From a bacterium (GTDB lineage Bacteria > SZUA-182 > DTGQ01): a stretch of DNA of 64,000 nucleotides. The notes under the pieces are model-generated. The model ran no database searches and was not told the DNA's origin. It worked only from the letters and a program-made list of their open reading frames with translations. The stretch covers positions 57,647 through 121,646 of the forward strand of contig JAILZY010000001.1 in NCBI GenBank assembly GCA_023512255.1. The letters run 5' to 3'. This document shows, in pieces, positions 57,194-64,000 of the stretch; within the stretch, counting starts at the first letter, position 1; each line of letters begins with the position of its first letter. The translations under genes and the position numbers were made by a program.

Positions 57194-58021
57194 TCATTGC
57201 CCAGAAGCTGAAGCTGCATTTACCCTCTGCTCGACAATTGGGATAGGAATTTGAAGCCGAATAACCATCTCCTGCGCCTCTTGCCTCCCCTGCCTTTCTT
57301 CACGATTCTCTTCCCCTTCTTTTAGCTTTCTCTGAATAGTTACCTCAATCTTTTCAGGCAGCTCCCTGAGATATCCTTCTCCGCTACGCACATCCTCCAG
57401 CAGATTCCAGTCATCATACCACTGAGGCTCGGCATCAAGCTCTCCCACCTCACCATAGGGCTTTTTTACTCCATAGTATCGGAAGGTAACGTCAACCACA
57501 TCAGGATAAAGAGAGTGCCGATAAGATCTTGGCTTAAGCTCATCTGCCTCTTCCTCCTCATCATCATGAAAAATATCCTGGCCAAGCCAGGGGCTTTCTT
57601 CCATCACCAGGCCAGGTTTATTCTCATCCTGGCTGAGATAGTAAGACACAAGCCGCAAACTCCCCTTCTTCAGCTTCCGATCAATACCTGAAGCCGTGGT
57701 AATAAAGGTTACTCTTTTAGCCTCACCCAAAAATACTACCGGCCAGTTTTGCTGATTTTGATCATATCTTTTTTCGCCAGAGGCATCAATCTCATACTTG
57801 CCTGGTTTACGTAATCCCAGACAGGATTTGATATCCTGAATTAGAATATCAAACACACAGCGCATCCGCTGCTGCTCGTCCAATCTCTTGGTGCCAGTCT
57901 CCCACGAGCTCGTTCCCAATCTGAATCCACCCATGGTCACGGCCATAATCATGGCTAGGATAGTCAGCGAGATCAAGATCTCAATAAGGGTAAACCCCTG
58001 CTGCTGCCGCTTCTGCTTCAT
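57194..58021 (-). CDS. gspJ: T2SS pseudopilin GspJ
   Basis: A protein of about 275 aa starting MKQKRQQQG, then FTLIEILISLTILAMIMAVTMGGFRLG, the class III signal and helix of a type IV-like pseudopilin. The globular domain (FDILIQDIKSCLGLRKPG, VVFLGEAKRVTFITTASG, RSYRHSLYPDVVDVTFRYYG) fits GspJ. The C-terminus is charged and GluArg-rich. The frame is open to GTG 58111, which would add 30 residues ahead of the leader; no strong ribosome-binding site settles the choice. Confidence 0.85.
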   Translation of the reverse strand: MKQKRQQQGFTLIEILISLTILAMIMAVTMGGFRLGTSSWETGTKRLDEQQRMRCVFDILIQDIKSCLGLRKPGKYEIDASGEKRYDQNQQNWPVVFLGEAKRVTFITTASGIDRKLKKGSLRLVSYYLSQDENKPGLVMEESPWLGQDIFHDDEEEEADELKPRSYRHSLYPDVVDVTFRYYGVKKPYGEVGELDAEPQWYDDWNLLEDVRSGEGYLRELPEKIEVTIQRKLKEGEENREERQGRQEAQEMVIRLQIPIPIVEQRVNAASASGQ

Positions 58022-58129
58022 TATTTCTTGCGCTCTTGTCTCTTTCTTTTCCTCTCTTTTCGTGCTCCTCAGTCCCTTCTTGCCAGCAGACACACCTGCT
58101 GCTAAGCACACAATGAGATGAGGCTTTTA

Positions 58130-58582
58130 TCAAGATGGCTTTCGATAAAACATCTTTAAGGTAGACAGCTCAACCTGCTTATCACGTTCGCCGCTCTTCC
58201 AGATGACCCGAACCGTGATCTTCTTCAGAAGAAATTTCTTATCCTCCCCAGACTTTTGCTTCTCCCACTCCTGCTCAAGCTCAGGGACGATATAATCTTC
58301 ATCCACGATCTCCCACCGATACCCCTGAAATAGGTCTTCTCCATCCTGTGCCCCAAACTCACCCTGATGCTCCAGGGCTTCGAAATCTTCCACATACAGA
58401 CAGCCCAAGACCTCATCCATCTTGGCTCTTGCCCCCATCACTGCTCGGCTATAGTCTGCCGATACCTTAACCGAACGCAACGAGCCGGAGAACAATTGAA
58501 ATAAAATAACCAGGCCGATGGCTAAAATCGCCACGGCGATCATCACTTCAAGCAGGGTAAAGCCTGCCGACTCCCTACTCAT
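58130..58582 (-). CDS. gspI: T2SS pseudopilin GspI
   Basis: A 150-aa pseudopilin. A short leader MSRESAG is followed by FTLLEVMIAVAILAIGLVILFQLFSGS, with Glu at position 5 of the mature helix. The rest (RAVMGARAKMDEVLG) is the GspI pattern. Its start overlaps the gspH stop by 8 bp, indicating coupling. It belongs to the tip complex GspI-J-K. Confidence 0.88.
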   Translation of the reverse strand: MSRESAGFTLLEVMIAVAILAIGLVILFQLFSGSLRSVKVSADYSRAVMGARAKMDEVLGCLYVEDFEALEHQGEFGAQDGEDLFQGYRWEIVDEDYIVPELEQEWEKQKSGEDKKFLLKKITVRVIWKSGERDKQVELSTLKMFYRKPS

Positions 58583-59279
58583 GGTCGGCTGCTCTCTGAA
58601 CCTTGACCCGACCAGTGATCGGATCGACTTCGATCTGAAACGCCAGCTTGGAGTTGTCTACCGCTAGGGTAATAGTTCCACCACTCGACTCACCCTTAGG
58701 ATAAAAGATAATCTCTCCCACCCAGGAGCCAAGATCAGACTGCTTGTCTTCATTCTTATTCTTACTTTCATCCTGAGCGAGAAGGTCTTCGCCTTCAGCC
58801 TCTTGCTGCTCCTGCTGATCTCTCTCTGGCTCCTGATACGATAGACTCACCTCTTTATTATCAAGCTTTGAGCATAAATTAACCCGCACTTGCCTCCTCT
58901 TGAGACCCTTTTCTGTCAGCTCAGAGTCTTTCCGTGGACTGGAGGTTGACTCTCCCTCAATCTGAGTAGGCTGATCAGGCTCATCTTCTAGTTTTCGAGC
59001 TAGGGTTTCATATACATACCCATGCTCGAAAAGACTCACCGCATACTCTGATTTTTTGGAGATAGCCATCTGCCTCGTATAGCGCAAAACAGCGGACAGC
59101 TCACGAGCCGCGGCGCGCAATTTCACATTTTCTAAAGACTTTCCTATCCGTGGAGCCGCCAGGGCTAAGGCTGCCCCCATAATGACGATTACGATCACCA
59201 GCTCAATGAGAGTGAAGCCCCCTTCGACAGCTAGGATAGCCTCTGTCCCCTTCTGAACTTTTCTGGCGATTTTCCACAT
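58575..59279 (-). CDS. gspH: T2SS pseudopilin GspH
   Basis: A 234-aa pseudopilin. A leader ending VEGG is followed by FTLIELVIVIVIMGAALALAAPRIGKSL, then the GspH core (ELSAVLRYTRQMAISKKSEYAVSL). A long acidic and Glu/Gln-rich insertion (about 118-190) interrupts the usual C-terminal sheet, which resumes as GEIIFYPKGESSGGTITLAV. The insertion is longer than in typical GspH. Confidence 0.85.
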   Translation of the reverse strand: MWKIARKVQKGTEAILAVEGGFTLIELVIVIVIMGAALALAAPRIGKSLENVKLRAAARELSAVLRYTRQMAISKKSEYAVSLFEHGYVYETLARKLEDEPDQPTQIEGESTSSPRKDSELTEKGLKRRQVRVNLCSKLDNKEVSLSYQEPERDQQEQQEAEGEDLLAQDESKNKNEDKQSDLGSWVGEIIFYPKGESSGGTITLAVDNSKLAFQIEVDPITGRVKVQRAADHE

Positions 59280-59318
59280 CTTGAGTTAATTTATTCTTTC
59301 TCTTTTAGCTCTTTTTGA

Positions 59319-59789
59319 CTACTCTCCCAGCTCTCGCACCGAACCAGAAGATGAGCCTCCTCCCCCTGTCTCACTCTCCTCCGATTCTTCGCAGATATCA
59401 TCCTCAGTTCCCTGTTGTCCATCGGGGCCCGCAGAGCAGGGTTGAGCATCCTCAGCCCGATAATAATAATCATTCCCCCAAGGGTCTTTGGGTAATTTTT
59501 TCATATACGGGCCATCCCACCGACCACTGCCCGCTCCCTCGGTGTCTTCTACCAGTGCGCTCAGGCTCTGAGGATAATGGCCGACATCCAGCCGATAAGT
59601 ATCAAGTGCGGTCTTAAACAGGGAGATTTGAGCCCGCGCTGCCTGAATCCGTGATTTTTCCACCTTGCCAAACATTCTCGGCCCAACCAGAGCAGCCAAA
59701 AGCCCAATGATAATCATAACAATAAGAAGCTCGATCAAGGTAAAACCTTCATGCCTTGATGCACTCAATATTTTCAGATACTTTTTCAT
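59319..59789 (-). CDS. gspG: T2SS major pseudopilin GspG
   Basis: A 156-aa major pseudopilin. The leader MKKYLKILSASRHEG is followed by FTLIELLIVMIIIGLLAALVGPRMFG. The globular domain has DTYRLDVGHYPQSLSALV and KLPKDPWGNDYYY, the GspG signature. The C-terminus is Ser/Gly/Glu-rich. GAGGGG lies 7 nt before ATG 59789; the longer open frame to 59870 adds no pilin-like residues. It polymerises to form the pseudopilus. Confidence 0.93.
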   Translation of the reverse strand: MKKYLKILSASRHEGFTLIELLIVMIIIGLLAALVGPRMFGKVEKSRIQAARAQISLFKTALDTYRLDVGHYPQSLSALVEDTEGAGSGRWDGPYMKKLPKDPWGNDYYYRAEDAQPCSAGPDGQQGTEDDICEESEESETGGGGSSSGSVRELGE

Positions 59790-59954
59790 ACTTAAACCCC
59801 TCATGATAAGTTTTGAGTATTTTTTAGGGACCCTTCGACCGAGAGTGGATATTATAGGATATTCACACAACCGGAAGCTGCTCTATTTAGTCTTTATTTA
59901 AGTCTTTATTTATGCCTTACTTATGCCTTCCCCTACAATCGGGATCTTATTACC

Positions 59955-61178
59955 CTACAGCGGGATCTCATTAATACTAAAGATAGCCATCAACATAGAA
60001 ATAACAATAAAACCAACAATTAGACCCATGACCAAGATCATGGCTGGCTCCAGCATCGCTACCATTCGCTTGATAGTGGTGCGCGTCTGCCGATCATAGG
60101 CATCGGCCACTTTAAAAAGCATAGCTTCCAGTTGCCCGGTCTCCTCACCAACATCAATCATATGAATAGCCATAGGAGGAAACAGTCGAGATTGTAGCAG
60201 CGGCCCGGATATCTTTTCTCCTTCCTTAATTCTTCCCTGAATCTCCTTAATAGCCTTGGCCAAAACGGAATTGCCTACGATATCCTTGACAATGGCCAAA
60301 GATTGAAGTATTGGCACACCGCTTTGGACCAAGGTCCCAAGGGTTCTACTAAATCTTGAAACCTCGATTTTCTGAGTTAAATTTCCTAGAATCGGAAGCC
60401 GCAGCTTGAGCAAATCCCAATGCCACCTGCCACTATCCGTCCTTAGGTATTGCCTGACCAGCAAAAACAGCATCACTATAACCCCAACGATCAACCACCA
60501 ATAGGTAATGATCAGGTTGCTGAATCCTAAAAGCAGCCTGGTAGGCAGAGGGAGGGTCTGTCCCATATCAGCAAAGATCTGAGTAAATTTCGGAACTACA
60601 AAGGTCAAAAGCACCACTACTGCCCCTCCACCGACAAGGGTCAAAAGCAGGGGATAAATTAAAGCTGAGGTAACACTTTCCTTGAATTCCTGAGAACTTT
60701 CCAGAAATTCGGCTAGTCTACTCAAGACATTTTCCAGAACGCCGCCCGATTCCCCAGCCTTGACCATGCTGATATAGAGCTTGGAAAAAACCCTTGGATG
60801 CCGGGCTAGAGCATCAGCAAAATGACTTCCACCATGAACGTTTTTCTGAACATCAGCTATGATCCGGCTAAGTTTCTTATTTTCCGTCAGCTCAGTCAGT
60901 ATGGTCAGGCTTCTGTCCAGTGGTACTCCTGAGGAAGTTAACGTGGCTAATTCACTGGTGAAAACCAGAACATCCCTTTTTTTAATCCTCTGACCGAAAG
61001 AAAAAGAAAATGTGTTTTTCTCAGCCGAAGCAGATAACTTTCCCTTCTCTTCAACCCTGATAGGGAAATAGTTTGCCTCATGCAGCCGGCTAATTACCGC
61101 CTTCTTGTCTTTGGCCTCAATAGTGCCGGTAACCAGTTTGCCAAGTCTATCCGTTGCTTTATAGGTAAAAACCGCCAT
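59955..61178 (-). CDS. gspF: T2SS inner-membrane platform protein GspF
   Basis: A 407-aa polytopic protein with two T2SSF domains. The N-terminus MAVFTYKATDRLGKLVTGTIEA is canonical. The first domain contains FTSELATLTSSGVPLDRSL and the second FSRTLGTLVQSGVPILQSLAIV. Membrane segments lie at about 168-190, 220-240 and 375-400. It lies between gspE and gspG in the operon and transmits motion from the ATPase to the pseudopilus. Confidence 0.95.
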   Translation of the reverse strand: MAVFTYKATDRLGKLVTGTIEAKDKKAVISRLHEANYFPIRVEEKGKLSASAEKNTFSFSFGQRIKKRDVLVFTSELATLTSSGVPLDRSLTILTELTENKKLSRIIADVQKNVHGGSHFADALARHPRVFSKLYISMVKAGESGGVLENVLSRLAEFLESSQEFKESVTSALIYPLLLTLVGGGAVVVLLTFVVPKFTQIFADMGQTLPLPTRLLLGFSNLIITYWWLIVGVIVMLFLLVRQYLRTDSGRWHWDLLKLRLPILGNLTQKIEVSRFSRTLGTLVQSGVPILQSLAIVKDIVGNSVLAKAIKEIQGRIKEGEKISGPLLQSRLFPPMAIHMIDVGEETGQLEAMLFKVADAYDRQTRTTIKRMVAMLEPAMILVMGLIVGFIVISMLMAIFSINEIPL

Positions 61179-61231
61179 GAAAAACCTTATATCCCCATCC
61201 AGAATCTGAATATCAAAGGGTACATGTTCTC

Positions 61232-62962
61232 CTACATCCCGATAGCGTCCAGAATCTCAGCCTCATCCTCTTTGGTAACCCGCAGCACCTCTTCGATGGT
61301 GGTAATGCCCTTCTTTACCTTTTCCCAGCCATCTTCGCGCAAGGTTTTAAGTCCACCCTGAATAGCCTTTTGACGAATAATATTGGCCCCAGTCTTCTCA
61401 ACAATCAGTCGTCGAATCGTCTCATTGATAAGGAGCAATTCATAGATTCCGGTTCTCCCTCGATAGCCAGTATTCTTGCATTCCTCGCATCCTCGACCGC
61501 GATAGACAATCGAGCTTTCCTTTGGCGACAGATTCATGCTCGCCAAAACCTTTTTATCCGGAATCACCGCTTGCTTGCACCGCTTGCAAATAGTGCGAAC
61601 CAGCCTCTGGGCCAAAACTCCCTCCAGGCAGGAAGCCACTAGGTAGCCCTCAACCCCCATATCCAAAAGCCGGGTAACCGCTCCGCAAGAATCGTTGGTG
61701 TGCAGGGTGGAAAATACCAAATGCCCGGTCAGAGCGGATTGGATAGCGATTTCTGCGGTCTCAAGGTCTCGGATTTCACCAATCATCATGATATCCGGAT
61801 CCTGGCGGACAATCGAGCGCAATCCACTAGCAAAGGTCAAACCGATCTTCGGATTCACCTGAATCTGATTCACCCCGCTCAATTGATACTCTACCGGGTC
61901 CTCAACAGTGATGATTTTTTTATCCGGGGAATTGATTTTCTCTAAGGCCGCATACAGGGTCGTGGTCTTGCCGCTTCCCGTAGGTCCAGTAACCAGGATG
62001 ATCCCGTGAGGCTTGCGAATCAAAGCCTCAAACTGAGCAAGCTTATCCTCTGGAAAGCCAAGCTCCTCCAAGGTCAGCAAGATACTGCTGCGGTCAAGAA
62101 TTCGCATGACCACACTCTCTCCATATAGAGTAGGAACAGTAGACACCCGAAGGTCAATCTTTTTGCCAGCAACCCTAAGCCTGACCCGGCCATCCTGCGG
62201 CAGCCGCCGCTCGGCAATGTTCAAATTAGCCATAATCTTTATTCGGGAGGTAATGGCCGCCTGAAGCCTCTTGGGAGGAGATTCGATATCGTGCAAGATA
62301 CCGTCGATTCTGAGCCGAACCAGGAGCTTGTCTTCAAAGGGCTCAATATGGATATCACTGGCTCCGTCATCAATCCCCCTGGTAATAATCAGATTGACCA
62401 GCTTGATGATCGGGGCCTCGGAAGCCATATCCCGCAATTGATTGATATCTTCATCCTCGGTGGCGCTAACCAGCTGCATTTCATCTTCGTTCATATCCCC
62501 AATGATCCGCTCCATAGTCGTGGCCCCACCGCCATACTGCCGATCAATAGCGGCCAGGATATCGCTTTCTTTGGAAACATAGAGTTTCAATTTGCAGCCG
62601 GCAAAAAGGCTAATCTCATCAATGGTGGAAAAGTCCAAAGGGGCAGAGGTAGCTATAGATAGAACACTATCTTTCATCTCCAAGGGGAAGAATTTGTACT
62701 GCTTCATGAACTGCGGAGAAAAATCAATGCCCAAAAACGGCGTCTCTGGATATTCCGAAGCAGACAAAAAGGGCAATCCCAGATATTCGCTCAAAGCCCT
62801 ATAGACATTTTCTTCGGAAACAAGGCCAAGGTCCATTAAAATCTTCTCAAGAGGCTGTCCGGTGTTTTTCTGCTCTGCAAGGGCTCTGTCGAGATCTTCT
62901 TGGTCAATCAACTTTTGATTTAACAGCAGCTCACAAATTCTCTTATTATTATAACTAATCAT
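61232..62962 (-). CDS. gspE: T2SS assembly ATPase GspE
   Basis: A 576-aa secretion ATPase. The N-terminal MshEN/T2SSE_N domain (about 1-150) has LLNQKLIDQEDLDRALAEQ. The nucleotide-binding domain has Walker A GPTGSGKTTTLYAAL, Asp box ITVEDPVEYQL, Walker B IMMIGEIRDLETAEIA and His box FSTLHTNDS. A tetracysteine zinc motif lies at CKRCKQ...CEECKNTGYRGRTGIYELL. First gene of the operon, with a good promoter at 63024-63052. Confidence 0.96.
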   Translation of the reverse strand: MISYNNKRICELLLNQKLIDQEDLDRALAEQKNTGQPLEKILMDLGLVSEENVYRALSEYLGLPFLSASEYPETPFLGIDFSPQFMKQYKFFPLEMKDSVLSIATSAPLDFSTIDEISLFAGCKLKLYVSKESDILAAIDRQYGGGATTMERIIGDMNEDEMQLVSATEDEDINQLRDMASEAPIIKLVNLIITRGIDDGASDIHIEPFEDKLLVRLRIDGILHDIESPPKRLQAAITSRIKIMANLNIAERRLPQDGRVRLRVAGKKIDLRVSTVPTLYGESVVMRILDRSSILLTLEELGFPEDKLAQFEALIRKPHGIILVTGPTGSGKTTTLYAALEKINSPDKKIITVEDPVEYQLSGVNQIQVNPKIGLTFASGLRSIVRQDPDIMMIGEIRDLETAEIAIQSALTGHLVFSTLHTNDSCGAVTRLLDMGVEGYLVASCLEGVLAQRLVRTICKRCKQAVIPDKKVLASMNLSPKESSIVYRGRGCEECKNTGYRGRTGIYELLLINETIRRLIVEKTGANIIRQKAIQGGLKTLREDGWEKVKKGITTIEEVLRVTKEDEAEILDAIGM

Positions 62963-63023
62963 GAAACCTCAAGAGGCTAACTAAATGGAAACAAAACATA
63001 TTGATTTTCAAAATAATGTTTAC

Positions 63024-63052
63024 AGTATATCTAATCTGAAATCCTAAGTCAA
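63024..63052 (-). promoter_or_regulatory. sigma70-type promoter of the gsp operon
   Basis: On the minus strand, TTGACT (63047-63052) and TATACT (63024-63029) are separated by 17 bp. The expected transcription start is near 63017, about 55 nt before gspE ATG 62962. Confidence 0.6.
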
Positions 63053-63231
63053 CAATCACCTGTCCATATTTCCAACTTCTAACTTTGCTCTTTCTGTTGA
63101 AGGTAAAATACCAATTTATGGAGAAATAATCAATGAAATTATTCATTCGGACCCGCACAATCTACCCAATGAGAAACACATGAGAAGAAACACAGTATGT
63201 GGATGTTACCTCAATCTTTCCATCTCCAAGT

Positions 63232-63468
63232 GGTATTTTCGCTCGCTCTTATATATCAGACACCATAAACCCTATATCAGAACAACCATAAACCCTCGAA
63301 GGGGCTTAGCTCTTATTTAGGGGGTTGTGTCTCTCAATGGTAGCTAATAAATAAGAACGTTTTCGCTAACAAAGTGCACAAGCTGGGGACAGGCACAAGG
63401 TCTGCCCCTGCAATTGATAGCGTAATTGATCCGCTTCGCACTTGTGTTACGCACTTGGCGAAAGAACC
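63232..63468. mobile_element. family-B miniature element, copy 7, interrupted by a family-A element
   Basis: The left tip GGTATTTTCGCT (63232-63243) is separated from the body, which resumes at 63368 as AACAAAGTGCAC and ends AAAGAACC at 63468. The intervening 63244-63359 is a family-A element with its target duplication TTTTCGCT made from family-B sequence. Without the insertion the copy would be about 113 bp. Confidence 0.8.
63244..63359 (+). mobile_element. family-A miniature element, copy 4 (116 bp)
   Basis: CGCTCTTAT...AATAAGAACG with exact 8-bp duplications TTTTCGCT (63236-63243 and 63360-63367). The right end has one change (AAGAACG for AAGAGCG). Inserted inside a family-B copy, so it is younger than that copy. 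Confidence 0.88.
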
Positions 63469-63691
63469 ACTAAGCCATCAAGAGCAAGAAAAAGAATAGT
63501 GTAATAATCCCAGATGTTCCCCATGTTTAAATTAGGAGGAGGAGATAAGCCGCAGGGTAAGGGTATTGAGGTAAAAGATAATAGTATCCCCTTTGTCTCC
63601 CTGGAGCTGTTTAACCTTAATTCAATTCTCTTACCTTTGTCAGAAAGTGTTAGCCATAAGCATTATCCCTTATTTCTCCTGTCTTTTGGAT

Positions 63692-64000
63692 TCAGCTACT
63701 ATCCAGGCAGATCAGTTGATCGGCGCCATAGACAATGGTCATAGATCTTTGAATAAGTTGAGAGATCCATTTGTAGGTAACTTTTCTTATTGTTTTGATA
63801 ATACCTTCTTCTCTGAGCTGGGTTTTTAATATCTCAAACAGGTTAAACCCTATAAACAGGATCAGGGTCATAGCCTCCCAGCCATGTTCATCATTGATAA
63901 AGGCATGTTTGAGGGCAAACTGCTCATTGCCTTTCTTAAAGGCATTATTCTCTACCCTCCAGCGAAGCTGACCGATTTGCTTCATCTCTAGCCCAGTTAA
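63692..64000 (-). CDS. DDE transposase, C-terminal part (runs off the right edge)
   Basis: The frame is open through the window edge. The visible C-terminal ~103 residues include LRWRVENNAFKKGNEQFALKHAFINDEHGWEAM and ILFIGFNLFEIL, matching the end of IS4-like DDE transposases, where W-x-x-E-N carries the catalytic Glu. The family cannot be fixed without the N-terminal part. Bases 63469-63691 hold no other recognised gene; the inverted repeat of this insertion sequence was not located. Confidence 0.7.
   Translation of the reverse strand, partial: LTGLEMKQIGQLRWRVENNAFKKGNEQFALKHAFINDEHGWEAMTLILFIGFNLFEILKTQLREEGIIKTIRKVTYKWISQLIQRSMTIVYGADQLICLDSS

Noticed and set aside
63514..63744. Plus-strand open frame of 76 codons near the right edge
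   Set aside because: It overlaps the end of the transposase on the other strand and its translation shows no domain or signal.

Overview
All calls come from reading the sequence alone; no database search was run. The window is a dense, mid-GC stretch of chromosome from a diderm (Gram-negative-type) bacterium. It carries a complete type II secretion system, a Tad/Flp pilus locus with its own secretin, an outer-membrane beta-barrel protein and several lipoproteins. The block ispE-spoVG-tRNA-Gln-prs-rplY-pth, a membrane pyrophosphatase and a PilM/PilN-type GspL fit a deltaproteobacterial or related uncultured lineage, but the exact phylum cannot be fixed from this window.

Layout: 1-2.9 kb holds superoxide dismutase, a phosphoribosyltransferase, a gamma-glutamylcyclotransferase-like protein and a small lipoprotein. 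3-6.9 kb is single-chain purL. 7.4-12.6 kb is a cell-surface cluster: a secreted Gly/Tyr/Leu-repeat protein, a beta-barrel protein, an Ig-like lipoprotein and a TPR lipoprotein. 12.8-24.5 kb is the Tad locus on the minus strand (two Flp pilins, prepilin peptidase, frameshifted cpaB, secretin, small lipoprotein, TadE, TadG-like, CpaE, CpaF, TadB, TadC). 25.7-38.9 kb is mostly housekeeping: cobT, xerC/D, a metallo-beta-lactamase-fold hydrolase, dtd, ogt, a CorC/CNNM protein, hppA, pth, rplY, prs, tRNA-Gln, spoVG, ispE, an unknown exported protein and a DUF362 protein. 39.1-40.6 kb is fumC. 40.8-42.5 kb is an AT-rich three-gene island (a TIGR04255-like protein, an unknown partner and a frameshifted third gene). 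42.5-47.4 kb has an MFS exporter, a zinc phospholipase C-like protein, an M20 peptidase and a GNAT. 47.7-49.8 kb is ligA, and 49.9-63 kb is the T2SS operon gspE-F-G-H-I-J-K-L-M-C-D. A transposase fragment runs off the right edge.

Two families of short non-autonomous elements are scattered between genes. Family A is about 115-140 bp, with ends CGCTCTTAT and exact 8-bp target duplications in all four copies. Family B is about 95-117 bp, with ends GGTTCTTTCGCTAA, a GC-rich hairpin in several copies and one perfect 8-bp target duplication. One A copy has inserted into the end of a B copy, which gives their relative age. Other notable points are a probable -1 frameshift at A AAA AAG in cpaB, a seven-C tract that breaks an otherwise intact gene, a 31-bp motif shared upstream of two Tad genes, two possible starts for superoxide dismutase, and many two-copy tandem duplications of 15-36 bp in the spacers.
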